The notes: generated by a model not told the origin, from the letters alone. A stretch of DNA of 64,000 bases from an uncultured Litoreibacter sp. (GCF_947487515.1 NZ_CANKWO010000004.1:1-64000), one strand, 5' to 3'; positions 1 to 8,597 are shown, counted from the first letter of the stretch. Made by a program: numbers and translations.

Positions 1-924
1 CTCGCTGGCGATGAGCACCATGCGCTCGATCCAGTCTTGGCCGTTGTCGATCAACTGCGCGAAGAGACTGCCCAAATCGCCTGGCAAGTCGCGCAAAGTG
101 TCGAGCGCGGCCTCCATCAGGTCCACGGTGCCAGACGCCAGATTGCGCATCGCGGTCAATATGAGGTCGGTGTAGTTGGATAGATCGCCAATGCCGTCGA
201 TCAAGTCGACGACCGCCTCCGCAGCGGTTTCACCTACGGATGTGCCGTAAACGATAAGCGCCCCCACGGGCCCGCCCCATTTCAGCAGGCCTTGTTCAAG
301 CGGAGATTGGTTCGCGACATAGGCGTCATGCCAGTTTTGCGCGCTTTGATAAGCGGAAATCGCCTTGTCGCTGACCCCGCCCCAAAAGCTGGCCTCGCCC
401 TCGTACCAAGACGACAAGCCTTTGCCGATGCCGCGCAACCGTGCCTCTGGGATCGACAGAATGCCTTTGGCCTCCCATTCCACCACATAGGGTTGCAGCT
501 TGCCTAACGCATCATCGCGGAAGCTCGTGAGAGCCGCGCCGAGGTCGACCATGCCGCTGTCGGCTTCGCCCCCACCTTGCGAAATAAGCGACACATCTGC
601 GCCTCCATGCGCGACTTCAATCTCCGGCGTTGTACCAAGTGTCGCCAAAGGTGCCGTTGGGGCGTCTCCGTCTTGCTGACCATGCGCCGCCAATGGCTCA
701 GTGCGGAGCGCGCCATCGACAACCACACCTGTAGAATCCTCAACCTTCACGCAGGCGTCTGTCAGGGGGGTGTTCCATGCGTCGATGTAGCAGGCCTCGA
801 CCTTGATCAGCCCTGAACATGGCAAACAACTGCGGTCCATCTCGCCTTGCGATGCAGGTGCCCCCGCCTGTGCTTGGGCTGCAACTGCACTTGGGCTGGG
901 TGAGGCGGGGTTTCCATCAGCCAT
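1..924 (-). CDS. Partial T6SS-associated effector candidate (N-terminal 308 residues)
   Basis: An uninterrupted minus-strand frame of 308 codons runs off the left edge, so only the N-terminal part is visible. Its ATG overlaps the stop of the upstream DUF4123 gene by one base (TGATG), which implies translational coupling. The protein opens with a low-complexity Ala/Ser/Pro/Gln tail of about 27 residues. A Cys-containing segment follows (CLPCSGLIKVEACYIDAWN, about residues 33-51), then an acidic linker and amphipathic helical stretches from about residue 130, with a Gly/Val-rich hydrophobic patch near 220-240. DUF4123 proteins are known adaptors that load the effector encoded next to them onto the T6SS spike, so I infer an effector. 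No toxin domain is visible; it would lie beyond the window. The N-terminus does not match a family I recognise. Confidence 0.6.
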   Translation of the reverse strand, partial: MADGNPASPSPSAVAAQAQAGAPASQGEMDRSCLPCSGLIKVEACYIDAWNTPLTDACVKVEDSTGVVVDGALRTEPLAAHGQQDGDAPTAPLATLGTTPEIEVAHGGADVSLISQGGGEADSGMVDLGAALTSFRDDALGKLQPYVVEWEAKGILSIPEARLRGIGKGLSSWYEGEASFWGGVSDKAISAYQSAQNWHDAYVANQSPLEQGLLKWGGPVGALIVYGTSVGETAAEAVVDLIDGIGDLSNYTDLILTAMRNLASGTVDLMEAALDTLRDLPGDLGSLFAQLIDNGQDWIERMVLIASE

Positions 925-1991
925 CAGAAAACGCCTTCACTGTGTAATACATCCATGCGCCGCTGCATCTGCATTAGCTTGGCGTCCTCGCTCAGAGCGG
1001 AACGGCAGATGTTATAAAGATCGCCCAATGGGTCACGCCGCTCGAACAGGTCTCCGTAGAACAATTGCCAGCTGGCCAACACATGAATGTTGCGAACTTT
1101 ACGGATGCCATAAGCCCCCATGCGCAGGGCAACGCGGCCAATGGTTTCGATCAGGACGTCTTTCGGGATATCTTCAGTTTGGTCTGGAAAGCACCGCCGC
1201 AACGCCGTAGCGATATCAGCGCGCCGGCGTCGCTCTTCGCCTTGCGTTAAGGCGTTCCCTTGCGCGAGTGTCAGCTTGTAACCTGCCTCAGTGGGGTGTT
1301 GTTCACGTTCGGGCGCATAATGCACGGAAGACATATCTTGAGTGCTACAGCAAATAACGGCGTCAGCAATCTTTCCGTTATAGCCATGAAAGAAGGATGG
1401 GCTGCCGACGGCATCCGATCCATCCACTCCAAGATAAGTTTGCGCGACATGCGGCTCCCAAAACCGGAAATACACCGACGCGCCTTCATGGTTCTGCACC
1501 TTGGTGAACTTCCGAAAATGTTGCCACAGAGTCTCAAGGCTTTGAGACGAACGAAGGTAAATGCCCGCCTCATTGCCCCACAAGTGCCAAGGCGCATCCC
1601 CTTGGGTGAAGAGGTTTTTCGTCAGCCTACTTTCTTCCTCAAGGCGAACAATCCACGGGGCAACATCCCCAAGTTGGTCGAAGGTATCACCTTTGTAGAA
1701 ACAACGGTGTTCTAGATCTGATGTGGCAAGAACTTCGGCAAGCCCTGCCACTTTGGCAGCATCTAGAATTGCATAGGTGTTAGAGGGTAGCGCCTCAGCG
1801 GTTGCGTAAAGCTGACCAAAGAGCGGTTCTTTAAGTGCATCAGGAACATAGGCGGTATGGTCTTGCCCGAACTGATCTCCAAGTGGTGTGACGTCAAACT
1901 GCTCAATGCGCCCAATTTCTGAGCGCGCACCCGCCTTCATGTCTGGTGCTTCAAGCCCAGCCGTCCACACATCAAAATCATCTATATGCAC
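924..1991 (-). CDS. DUF4123 domain protein, probable T6SS effector adaptor
   Basis: This protein of about 355 residues has the DUF4123 pattern in its first half: a YAILDAA strand near residue 72, a PWIVRLEEES segment near 110, then a long Trp/Phe-rich stretch around WQHFRKFTKVQ and YFRFWEPHV near 160-190. DUF4123 proteins act in the cytoplasm as chaperone/adaptors that join one effector to a VgrG or PAAR spike, and they usually sit directly upstream of that effector. The partial gene at 1-924 is in that place, with a one-base overlap. The start is uncertain: the called start is GTG, and the frame stays open for about 16 codons further upstream without an ATG. The C-terminal half beyond DUF4123 is unassigned. 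No other T6SS gene is visible to the right. Confidence 0.75.
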   Translation of the reverse strand: MHIDDFDVWTAGLEAPDMKAGARSEIGRIEQFDVTPLGDQFGQDHTAYVPDALKEPLFGQLYATAEALPSNTYAILDAAKVAGLAEVLATSDLEHRCFYKGDTFDQLGDVAPWIVRLEEESRLTKNLFTQGDAPWHLWGNEAGIYLRSSQSLETLWQHFRKFTKVQNHEGASVYFRFWEPHVAQTYLGVDGSDAVGSPSFFHGYNGKIADAVICCSTQDMSSVHYAPEREQHPTEAGYKLTLAQGNALTQGEERRRRADIATALRRCFPDQTEDIPKDVLIETIGRVALRMGAYGIRKVRNIHVLASWQLFYGDLFERRDPLGDLYNICRSALSEDAKLMQMQRRMDVLHSEGVF

Positions 1992-2143
1992 AAAAAATCG
2001 CCGGAAGGTACTATAATTGTTAACGGCAATATGCTCCTAAACAGCTACCCTCAACGGAGGAAAACCTTACCTAAAGTGCGATCTCGTTTGTGACCTAAGC
2101 GCTTATCATAGCTCTCGTTCAATATGCGGGGCCGATGAGGTAG

Positions 2144-2865
2144 GTGTTTTCAACTGCTCTAAATCTCGTCTTTGTCGAAGATACGAGCTTCTGGACTGTG
2201 GCTGATATTAATTATGATCCCTTGACGATTGCGGTCATCACAGGGCTGTGCGCAGAGTTGGAAAAAGCTATGGGTGAACGCTCTTGCTGATTATCACTTC
2301 AAAGCAGGCATGGCCGGTCTCATCGAGGCGAGTGCATAGGAAAATATACATCAGGGCCTCGTCTGGTTAATTCTACATGAGCTGCATCATTTTAGATGAA
2401 GCATTTTGTGTACGCTGGGCGGCGCTGTCTGACCGAGGCACACGCGCCTTCTTCGTTTAGGGATGTTTCAAGAGCGAAGTCACAACCCCGATCAGCACTG
2501 GCGAGGATCGACGCGGATGATCTGCCCAAGGTCGGACCTTGACTGGAGGTGCATGTGATTTTGGCGCCATTGAAATGTTGATTGATGCGTATTCGTCAGA
2601 TGAATGGGAATACCTTCGGGTGCAGACAGCGGCTATCTCGGCAGTGATGATGTTAATCGAGCGCGAAGACGCCAAGAACAACTATGAGCATTTGTCGCAT
2701 CCAAAGGCTGCAACGCGAATATTTCAACTGCTTGGTCATGTGATTGAGATGCCTATGATCCAAGCGAAAATCGCCCTGCAACATCCTGAATTGAATATTG
2801 CCCCCATCATCGGCTTTTGTTGCACAAATGGCATGAGAGTTCATCTCATGATTCCAGCATGGTAG
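2144..2865 (+). pseudogene. Decayed zinc metallopeptidase (HELHH motif)
   Basis: Three short frames read as one broken protein. A GTG-started stretch at 2144-2290 gives a soluble-looking N-terminal piece. At about 2347-2396 another frame reads WLILHELHHF, a classical HExxH zinc-binding helix (codons 2376-2390), then a stop. From 2539 to 2865 a third frame gives IEMLIDAYSSDEW and, further on, SHPKAATRIFQLLGHV. That order resembles the part of soluble zincins that follows the metal site, where an acidic ligand and a His-Pro-Arg segment are usual. At least two frameshifts or stops separate the pieces, so it is not functional. The exact peptidase family is unclear; M48-like or Lit/U49-like are possibilities. 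The 150 bases before it (1992-2143) hold nothing I recognise. It lies in the degraded island end with transposase and recombinase remnants. Confidence 0.45.
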
Positions 2866-2886
2866 CTGCCACTGATGAGCAGTTAG

Positions 2887-3390
2887 TCCCCTACGAAGTA
2901 CAAGACCGGGAACTGGCCTTCGTACAACACGGCGCTGAATCAGCGCGGTTCGTTATCGATCTGGTTTGATCTCGAAATGTCGTGGCACGTGCCGCCGACA
3001 GGCAAGCGGGGGTATCAGCCTGAGTTTTGCGATGCGGCGATCCAAACTTGCCGGACAATGAAGGTACTGCTTGGTATGCCTCTTCGACTGACGACAGGCT
3101 TTTTCGAAAATCTGCTGCGGCAGGCAAGCCTTGACTGGAAGGTGCCAGACTTCAGTACCCTGTACCGCCGTCAGAAGACACTGAACGTCGCCATCCCTTA
3201 TCGTGGCGGATCGCGGCCGCTCCATCTGCTGATTGATGCGATCGGGATCAAAGCGAAAGGCGTGGGGAAGTAGAAAGCACGGCGGGCCAAAGAGACGCCT
3301 GTGGTGCAAGCATGACCTTTGTTTGGATGAAGAAACACTGGAGATCCGCGCGGTAGGTGTCACGACACGCAACGTAGGTACCAACGCTAT
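2887..3390 (+). pseudogene. IS5-family transposase fragment, frameshifted and truncated
   Basis: The translation starts KYKTGNWPSYNTALNQRGSL and continues through PTGKRGYQPEFCDAAIQTC, TMKVLLGMPLR, VPDFSTLYRRQKTL and PLHLLIDAIGIKAKG. This is the N-terminal and first catalytic part of an IS5-group DDE transposase; the Asp in LLIDAIG is the first catalytic acidic residue. A stop at about 3271 follows a small deletion. The rest (KHGGPKRR, then LDEETLEIRAV) continues in another frame to about 3390. The remaining half, with the other catalytic residues, is missing and is replaced directly by serine-recombinase sequence. No terminal inverted repeats were found, so this is a fragment and not a movable element. 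Confidence 0.8.
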
Positions 3391-3984
3391 GCTTACTATC
3401 TGTGCCAATCCAAAGGATGCGATAGCTACGGCAAGTCGATTCCACGCGATAAGCTGGAGGGTGCATTTGGTGATATGGTCAAAACGCTAGAGCCATGCCC
3501 GAAGTTGTTTCTGTTGGCAAAGACCATGTTCAAGGATGCTTGGACAGCACCTCTGGGTCAGGCCAAGGACGTCACATGTTCGGTCAAACACCAAATAACC
3601 GAAGTTGAAAAGCAAATCGAAGGTTTGCTTGGGCGGATCATGCAGGCATCCAATGATGCTGTGATTGATGCGTATGAAGACAAGATCGGCGAACTTGAAA
3701 AGACCAAGGTTAGGCTAACGGATAGTTTGGCATATCAAGCCCCGCCACAGGGGAGGTTTGAAGAGATGCTAGAACTCTCCCTAAAATTCCTACCAAGCCC
3801 TTGGAAACTATGGGAAAGTGGTCAACCAGAATTGTGTCGAACACTGCTCAGATTGGCCTTCACAGAAGGATTTTCCTATCATCGAATTGAGGGTGCTATA
3901 ACTCCAAAAATATCTATGCCATTCAAAGCTTTAGGTGTGCTTGGAGGGGGTGATTTTAGAGATGGTGCTGTGAGGGAGGATTGA
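3376..3984 (+). pseudogene. C-terminal remnant of a large serine recombinase
   Basis: One open frame reads from the end of the IS5 fragment to 3984. It begins with a zinc-ribbon piece (YYLCQSKGCDSYGKSIPRDK) and continues with the coiled coil of large serine recombinases (VEKQIEGLLGRIMQ, YEDKIGELEKTKVRL). It ends with TPKISMPFKALG, the usual C-terminus of phage and island recombinases in this group. The N-terminal catalytic domain with the active Ser, and most of the DNA-binding region, are absent; IS5 sequence lies where they should be. The last codons run through the 3' end of tRNA-Thr on the opposite strand and stop there, as expected when an integrase gene abuts its attachment site. An ATG at 3475 could start a 169-residue piece, but a function is unlikely. 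Confidence 0.75.
3963..3984. other. Candidate island attachment site in the 3' end of tRNA-Thr
   Basis: The acceptor and T-arm end of tRNA-Thr (3963-3984) is also the last part of the recombinase reading frame. Integrases and their att sites usually lie side by side, and tRNA 3' ends are common targets. I infer that this is one junction of the island lying to the left. A second copy of the tRNA 3' end would mark the other junction; it would lie outside this window. The exact core cannot be set from one end. Confidence 0.35.
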
Positions 3985-4037
3985 ACTCCCGACCTCACCC
4001 TTACCAAGGGTGTGCTCTACCACTGAGCTACCACAGC
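3963..4037 (-). tRNA. tRNA-Thr (GGT anticodon)
   Basis: A 75-base cloverleaf on the minus strand. The acceptor arm GCTGTGG pairs with TCACAGC, followed by discriminator A and an encoded CCA. The anticodon arm is CACCC-TTGGTAA-GGGTG with anticodon GGT, which reads ACC/ACT threonine codons. The T arm is GGGAG-TTCAATC-CTCCC. The 3' end overlaps the final codons of the recombinase remnant on the other strand, so the tRNA stayed intact after integration, as usual for tRNA-targeted islands. Confidence 0.95.
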
Positions 4038-4132
4038 ATTTTCACCAGCGTGTGGGCGGGGTATTAGGTCGAAAAACTCTTCGGCGCAAGCCTAATCTGG
4101 ACCCTTTTGTCGCCCTGCGTTAAGACAGTCTC

Positions 4133-4303
4133 ATGAGTGACCAAACATCCCCCAAAGGCACCCCAAAGCCGCAAAGCGCCGCAGCCATGCGCGAAGCGCG
4201 ATTGAAGGCGGCATTGAAGGCAAATATGGGACGTCGCAAGCAACAGGCACGCGCCAGAAAAACACCCGAAGATACGGGCGAAAACGAGAATAAAGGGCAG
4301 TAA
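4133..4303 (+). CDS. Small basic protein, 56 residues, upstream of murA
   Basis: ATG to TAA gives 56 residues with no Cys and no membrane segment. The core is Ala/Lys/Arg-rich ([20 protein letters not shown], about residues 18-37) between a Ser/Pro/Gln head and an acidic tail. It ends two bases before the murA start, so the two are almost certainly co-transcribed and the small gene may be translationally coupled. The helix of alternating charged and Ala residues suggests an RNA-, DNA- or ribosome-associated peptide, but no function is known to me. Start choice: it is the first ATG after a gap that follows tRNA-Thr. Confidence 0.7.
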   Translation: MSDQTSPKGTPKPQSAAAMREARLKAALKANMGRRKQQARARKTPEDTGENENKGQ

Positions 4304-4305
4304 AC

Positions 4306-5571
4306 ATGGATAAAATCGTCGTCACGGGCAATGGCCCGCTGAACGGGGAGATCACGATCTCCGGGGCAAAGAACACCTGCCTGAAGCTAATGACCGCCGC
4401 ACTTTTGAGCGACGAGCCGCTGACGCTGACGAATGTACCGCGCTTGTCGGACATCGGCACATTGTCGGAATTGCTGGAGTCCTTGGGCTGCGAAGTTGCC
4501 CTTTTGAATGGCGGCAACGTGATGGTTCTGTCTGCCGGAACAATCTCCAACCGCAAAGCGGAGTATGAAATGGTGCGCAAGCTGCGCGCGTCCTTCAATG
4601 TGCTTGGCCCATTGGTCGCGCGTGAAGGCGAGGCGACAGTGTCCTTGCCGGGCGGCTGTGCCATTGGCGCGCGCAAGGTGGATTTGCACTTGATGGCGCT
4701 CGAAAAGCTGGGGGCTACGATCACCTTGGATGAGGGATATGTGCATTGCGCAGCCCCGAATGGCCTCACTGGAGCAGTGATCGAATTCCCATTCGTCACT
4801 GTCGGGGGAACCGAAAACGCAATTACCGCCGCGACATTGGCCAAAGGCACGACCGTTATCAAAAACGCCGCCCGCGAGCCGGACACCGTCGATCTTTGCA
4901 AATGCCTCACGGCAATGGGTGCGAAAATTTCGGGTGCTGGAACTTCTGAAATCACCATTGAGGGCGTGGACCGGCTGCATGGTGCCACGCATGAGGTTAT
5001 TGCTGACCGGATCGAGTTGGGCACCTTCATGATCGCCCCTGCAATTGCGGGTGGCACTGTCGAGCTGATCGGCGGGCGTCGTGATTTGGTCGATGTGTTT
5101 TGCAAGAAGTTGGAAGCCACAGGGGTCGTTATCACCGACACAGATCGTGGTCTGAAGGTCTCTCATACCGGCGATCGTTTGCAGGCCATCGACGTAGAAA
5201 CCGAGCCCTTCCCAGGGTTCCCGACCGATTTGCAGGCGCAAATGATGGCGGCTCTTTGCACAGCCGAAGGCACGTCAAAACTGCATGAAACCATTTTCGA
5301 GAATCGCTTCATGCACGCGCCAGAGCTGATCCGTATGGGGGCCAAAATCGACGTCCAAGGCGGTCATGCCACGGTCACCGGTGTGCCAAAACTCAAGGGC
5401 GCGCCCGTTATGGCAACCGATTTGCGTGCGTCGGTGTCGTTGATCTTGGCCGGATTGACAGCCGAAGGTGAAACCACTGTCGGTCGCGTCTACCATCTTG
5501 ATCGCGGCTATGAGCGGATCGAAGAAAAGCTAAGTGGCGTGGGTGCATTGATCAAGCGGGTGCCTGAATGA
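4306..5571 (+). CDS. murA: UDP-N-acetylglucosamine 1-carboxyvinyltransferase
   Basis: MurA transfers enolpyruvate from phosphoenolpyruvate to UDP-GlcNAc, the first committed step of peptidoglycan synthesis in the cytoplasm. The 421-residue length is normal. Visible landmarks are Lys22 in GAKNTCLK, the loop Cys at about 118 in [15 protein letters not shown] (the Cys that fosfomycin modifies) and the catalytic Asp in [11 protein letters not shown]. Because the Cys is retained, a fosfomycin-sensitive type is expected. The gene follows the 56-residue protein by two bases and overlaps the DUF2948 gene by four (ATGA). Order and spacing suggest one operon from 4133 to at least 6047. Confidence 0.97.
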   Translation: MDKIVVTGNGPLNGEITISGAKNTCLKLMTAALLSDEPLTLTNVPRLSDIGTLSELLESLGCEVALLNGGNVMVLSAGTISNRKAEYEMVRKLRASFNVLGPLVAREGEATVSLPGGCAIGARKVDLHLMALEKLGATITLDEGYVHCAAPNGLTGAVIEFPFVTVGGTENAITAATLAKGTTVIKNAAREPDTVDLCKCLTAMGAKISGAGTSEITIEGVDRLHGATHEVIADRIELGTFMIAPAIAGGTVELIGGRRDLVDVFCKKLEATGVVITDTDRGLKVSHTGDRLQAIDVETEPFPGFPTDLQAQMMAALCTAEGTSKLHETIFENRFMHAPELIRMGAKIDVQGGHATVTGVPKLKGAPVMATDLRASVSLILAGLTAEGETTVGRVYHLDRGYERIEEKLSGVGALIKRVPE

Positions 5572-6047
5572 GCCAAGACGCCAGCTTTGAGGACGGCGAA
5601 GAGAAGCCGCTTCGTTTAAAGGGCGAGGCGGCGGAGGATGTCACGGTGATATCCTCACTCGCGCAAGACGCGGTGTTTCCGATGGCAGAGATGTCGTGGA
5701 AACCGGCGCAACGTCGTTTTGCCATGCTGTTGAACCGTTTCCGTTGGGAAGATTTGCCCGCAGCCGAGCGCCGCGGTCGGGACTTCGAGCGAGTGCGCGC
5801 AGTTTTGGCCTTTGATGATGTGACGAAGGTGTCTTCGAGTGGAATTGATCGCACTGACCCTGAAATGGTGCTGTCTTTGCTGGCTGTCACTTGGCACGCG
5901 GGTGAAGACGGGGCAGGGCGCTTTGAGCTGACCCTCGCGGGGGACGGCGCAATCGCGCTAGAGGCCGAATGCGTGAACATCACCTTCCAAGATGTAACGC
6001 GCCCCTATATTGCGCCGTCTCGCAAATCCCCAAACCATCCAGAGTGA
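5568..6047 (+). CDS. DUF2948 family protein
   Basis: A 159-residue soluble protein whose sequence ([20 protein letters not shown], then [17 protein letters not shown] and later [14 protein letters not shown]) matches the DUF2948 family, found between murA and hisD in Rhodobacteraceae. It has no signal peptide, membrane segment or obvious catalytic motif. Its ATG overlaps the murA stop by four bases, so the pair is translationally coupled. The biochemical role is unknown. After it comes a 220-base gap without a recognisable gene, probably carrying the hisD promoter. Confidence 0.85.
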   Translation: MSQDASFEDGEEKPLRLKGEAAEDVTVISSLAQDAVFPMAEMSWKPAQRRFAMLLNRFRWEDLPAAERRGRDFERVRAVLAFDDVTKVSSSGIDRTDPEMVLSLLAVTWHAGEDGAGRFELTLAGDGAIALEAECVNITFQDVTRPYIAPSRKSPNHPE

Positions 6048-6267
6048 TATTTGGCTCAGGTGTGGGTGATCACGCCTCAGGGGACTGCAATTCGCGCGGG
6101 TGGCCGAATCGTCTGAGCAGCGGGCAATCCGCCTTTGCCTATGGATAGGATACGCCTCATGTGAGGGGGCAATTGACCTGATCCCCCATAAGGCAGCCGC
6201 AAGGATTTGTTGAGGATGCGGCCTTTGGATCGTTGAGCCTGCTGCATCTGCACTGTATGGAAACTGT

Positions 6268-7572
6268 ATGACTATGTTTCTCAACAGCGCCGACGCTGAC
6301 TTCGACACTCAATTTGCCCAGCTTTTGACCATGAAGCGTGAAGATAGCCCCGATGTGGATGCTGTCGTCGCGGGTATTATTGCCGATGTGCAAACGCGCG
6401 GCGATGAGGCGATTATTGAGCTGACCGCAAAATTTGACCGCATGGATCTGACCGCCGAAACGATGGCGTTTTCCAAAGCGGAAATGGATGCGGCTATCGC
6501 GCAGGTGCCAGCGGTTGAACGCGACGCGCTGGAACTTGCCGCAGAGCGCATCCGCGCCTACCACGACCGTCAACTCCCGCAAGATGAGACTTGGCAAGGC
6601 CCGCACGGCGAGATGCTTGGCTGGCGCTGGACGGCTGTCGAAGCTGCCGGACTATATGTGCCAGGCGGGTTGGCCAGCTATCCGTCGTCGGTGTTGATGA
6701 ACGCTATCCCCGCCCAAGTGGCAGGGGTGGAACGCTTGGTGATCTGCGCCCCGACGCCGGATGGGGTGGCCAACCCGCTTGTGCTGCTGGCAGCGCGCTT
6801 GTCCGGTGTTGAAACCGTGTACCGCATTGGCGGTGCCCAAGCGATTGCGGCTTTGGCATTTGGCACTGACACGATTGCGCCGGTGGACAAGATCACCGGC
6901 CCCGGAAACGCCTTTGTCGCCGCAGCCAAGCGCCGCGTGTTCGGACGCGTGGGGATCGATATGATCGCAGGCCCGTCCGAAATTCTGGTGATCGCCGACA
7001 AAAACAATGATCCCGATTGGGTGGCCGTGGATTTGTTGTCGCAAGCAGAGCATGACGAAAGTGCGCAAAGCCTGCTGATCACAGATGATGCGGAGTTTGG
7101 TGCAGCGGTGGCGCAGGCCGTGGAGGACCGGTTGCAAACACTGGAGCGCCGCGACATTGCGCGGGCTAGCTGGCGCGATTTCGGCGCCGTGATTGTCGTG
7201 AAAAACATGGAAGAGGCGCTGATCTTGTCAGATAGGATAGCGCCTGAACATCTTGAAATTGCGTGTGAAAACGCCGACGATATAGCCGCGCGTGTCCGGC
7301 ATGCGGGGGCCATATTTATCGGCGCCTACACGCCTGAAGCAATAGGGGACTACATCGGCGGGCCGAACCATGTGTTGCCGACCGCGCGCTCTGCTCGATT
7401 CTCGTCCGGACTGTCCGTTATGGATTTTGTAAAACGCACCACATTGGCGCGCATGACCCCTGAGGCGCTGAAAGCCATCGGCCCCGCGGCAGAGACATTG
7501 GCGAAAGCCGAGGGGCTTGAAGCTCATGGATTGTCTGTCCGCGCGCGATTGAATAGGTTGAACGAAGAATGA
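6268..7572 (+). CDS. hisD: Histidinol dehydrogenase
   Basis: HisD oxidises histidinol to histidine in two NAD-dependent steps, the last reactions of histidine synthesis. The 434 residues carry GPGNAFVAAAKRRVFG and the IDMIAGPSEILVIAD segment. The zinc-site Gln and His are in LLSQAEHDESAQ. The catalytic Glu-His pair is in IAPEHLEIACENAD, and GGPNHVLPT and EGLEAHGLSVRARL near the C-terminus hold further ligands. A second in-frame ATG lies two codons downstream (6274), so the start is uncertain by two residues. It overlaps the UPF0262 gene by four bases. Most other his genes lie at 59129-64000, so the pathway is split. Confidence 0.97.
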   Translation: MTMFLNSADADFDTQFAQLLTMKREDSPDVDAVVAGIIADVQTRGDEAIIELTAKFDRMDLTAETMAFSKAEMDAAIAQVPAVERDALELAAERIRAYHDRQLPQDETWQGPHGEMLGWRWTAVEAAGLYVPGGLASYPSSVLMNAIPAQVAGVERLVICAPTPDGVANPLVLLAARLSGVETVYRIGGAQAIAALAFGTDTIAPVDKITGPGNAFVAAAKRRVFGRVGIDMIAGPSEILVIADKNNDPDWVAVDLLSQAEHDESAQSLLITDDAEFGAAVAQAVEDRLQTLERRDIARASWRDFGAVIVVKNMEEALILSDRIAPEHLEIACENADDIAARVRHAGAIFIGAYTPEAIGDYIGGPNHVLPTARSARFSSGLSVMDFVKRTTLARMTPEALKAIGPAAETLAKAEGLEAHGLSVRARLNRLNEE

Positions 7573-8039
7573 GTAAACTTTGCGAAGTCACCATCGACGA
7601 CAGCGGCCTGCCGACCCCCACTCCGGAGATCGAGCAAGAGCGCAAAGTCGCAATCTTTGACCTGCTGGAAGACAACGAGTTTTCCTTGCCTCAAGCGAAT
7701 GCGCCACAGGGGCCATATAAGCTGGATCTGTCCATTCGTGAGCGTCGGTTGGTCTTCGACCTTCATACCGAATCCGGCGACAAAGCTGCAGAATTTCACC
7801 TGTCTCTGGGGCCGTTTCGCCAGGTGGTAAAAGACTACTTCCAGATTTGCGAAAGCTACTTTGATGCGGTCAAAAAGCTGCCCCCCAGCCAGATAGAAAC
7901 CATCGATATGGCGCGGCGCGGCATACACAACGAGGGCGCGCGCGTTCTCGAAGAACGGCTGGACGGAAAGGCAAACGTTGATACGGATACTGCCCGCCGC
8001 CTGTTCACCCTCATTTGTGTTTTGCACTTCGGAGGCTGA
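7569..8039 (+). CDS. UPF0262 family protein
   Basis: A 156-residue protein that matches UPF0262: it opens with a short SKLCEVTIDD strand and EIEQERKVAIFDLLEDN, then PYKLDLSIRERRLVFDL and a C-terminal RLFTLICVLHFGG. The family is almost confined to alphaproteobacteria and is placed after hisD. It has no signal peptide or membrane segment. The ATG overlaps the hisD stop by four bases, and the phosphatase gene starts four bases after its stop, so it sits in the middle of a compact transcription unit. Function is unknown. Confidence 0.88.
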   Translation: MSKLCEVTIDDSGLPTPTPEIEQERKVAIFDLLEDNEFSLPQANAPQGPYKLDLSIRERRLVFDLHTESGDKAAEFHLSLGPFRQVVKDYFQICESYFDAVKKLPPSQIETIDMARRGIHNEGARVLEERLDGKANVDTDTARRLFTLICVLHFGG

Positions 8040-8042
8040 GAG

Positions 8043-8501
8043 ATGAGCGCAGAGCAACCACAATCGGTCTTGTTTTGCTGCGATCACAACGCTGTGCGCT
8101 CTCCGATGGCCGAGGGGTTGATGAAGAAATTTTACGGCACAGACATCTATGTGCAGTCTGCTGGTGTGAAAAACGACCTTGATATCGACGGGTTCTCGGT
8201 CGCGGTATGTCAGGAGATGGAGGTGGAGCTGTCACGCCACCGCACGCGGTCTTTTGAAGAGATGCAGGAATGGGGGGATGACCTGTCAGGATTTGACCTG
8301 ATCGTGGCGCTAAGCCCCGTGTCCCAGCGTCAAGCGCTTGAGTTAACACGGGTCTATCACCTGTCGGTCGAATACTGGCCCATCCTCGACCCCACCGGCT
8401 TGGGGGAAGGGCGCGAAGAGAAGCTCAATTCCTATCGCATGGCCCGTGATCAGATCAAAGACCGGATATTGAAACGCTTCGGTGCGCCAACAAACGACTA
8501 A
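8043..8501 (+). CDS. Low-molecular-weight protein-tyrosine-phosphatase-like protein
   Basis: A 152-residue protein of the LMW-PTP/arsenate-reductase fold. The P-loop signature Cys-X5-Arg-Ser lies near the N-terminus in FCCDHNAVRSPMAEGL, and the general-acid Asp is in WPILDPTGLGEG near the C-terminus. Both are intact, so phosphatase activity is likely. The double Cys before the loop (CC) is unusual. The substrate cannot be read from the sequence; related proteins dephosphorylate tyrosine in kinases, or reduce arsenate when further Cys pairs exist, which I do not see here. It is the last gene of the hisD unit. Confidence 0.85.
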   Translation: MSAEQPQSVLFCCDHNAVRSPMAEGLMKKFYGTDIYVQSAGVKNDLDIDGFSVAVCQEMEVELSRHRTRSFEEMQEWGDDLSGFDLIVALSPVSQRQALELTRVYHLSVEYWPILDPTGLGEGREEKLNSYRMARDQIKDRILKRFGAPTND

Positions 8502-8568
8502 TTCGCCCTTCACCGGTGCCTTTCATCAACATTTGTGCCGCCTTGCTGCAGCAAATAGCACAATCCCC

Positions 8569-8597
8569 TTGAAAACCCTCCACTCTCGGCGCATCTA
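8569..8597 (+). promoter_or_regulatory. Possible sigma-70 promoter of infA
   Basis: TTGAAA (8569-8574), a 17-base spacer and CATCTA (8592-8597) resemble alphaproteobacterial housekeeping promoters, 43 bases before the infA ATG. It lies in the 138-base gap after the phosphatase gene, where a new transcript is plausible. Two-base deviations in the -10 box keep this tentative. Confidence 0.4.

Noticed and set aside
803-1715. Plus-strand frames opposite the DUF4123 gene
   Set aside because: They overlap a minus-strand gene with family motifs and are typical antisense shadows.
4131-5241. Long minus-strand reading frames opposite murA (336 and 284 residues)
   Set aside because: They are antisense shadows of a real gene with strong motifs; their translations are Ser/Pro- or Arg-rich and have no family pattern.
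6048-6267. A gene or RNA in the 220-base gap before hisD
   Set aside because: Reading frames are short and without ribosome sites or motifs, and no known RNA leader was recognised. It probably carries only the hisD promoter.
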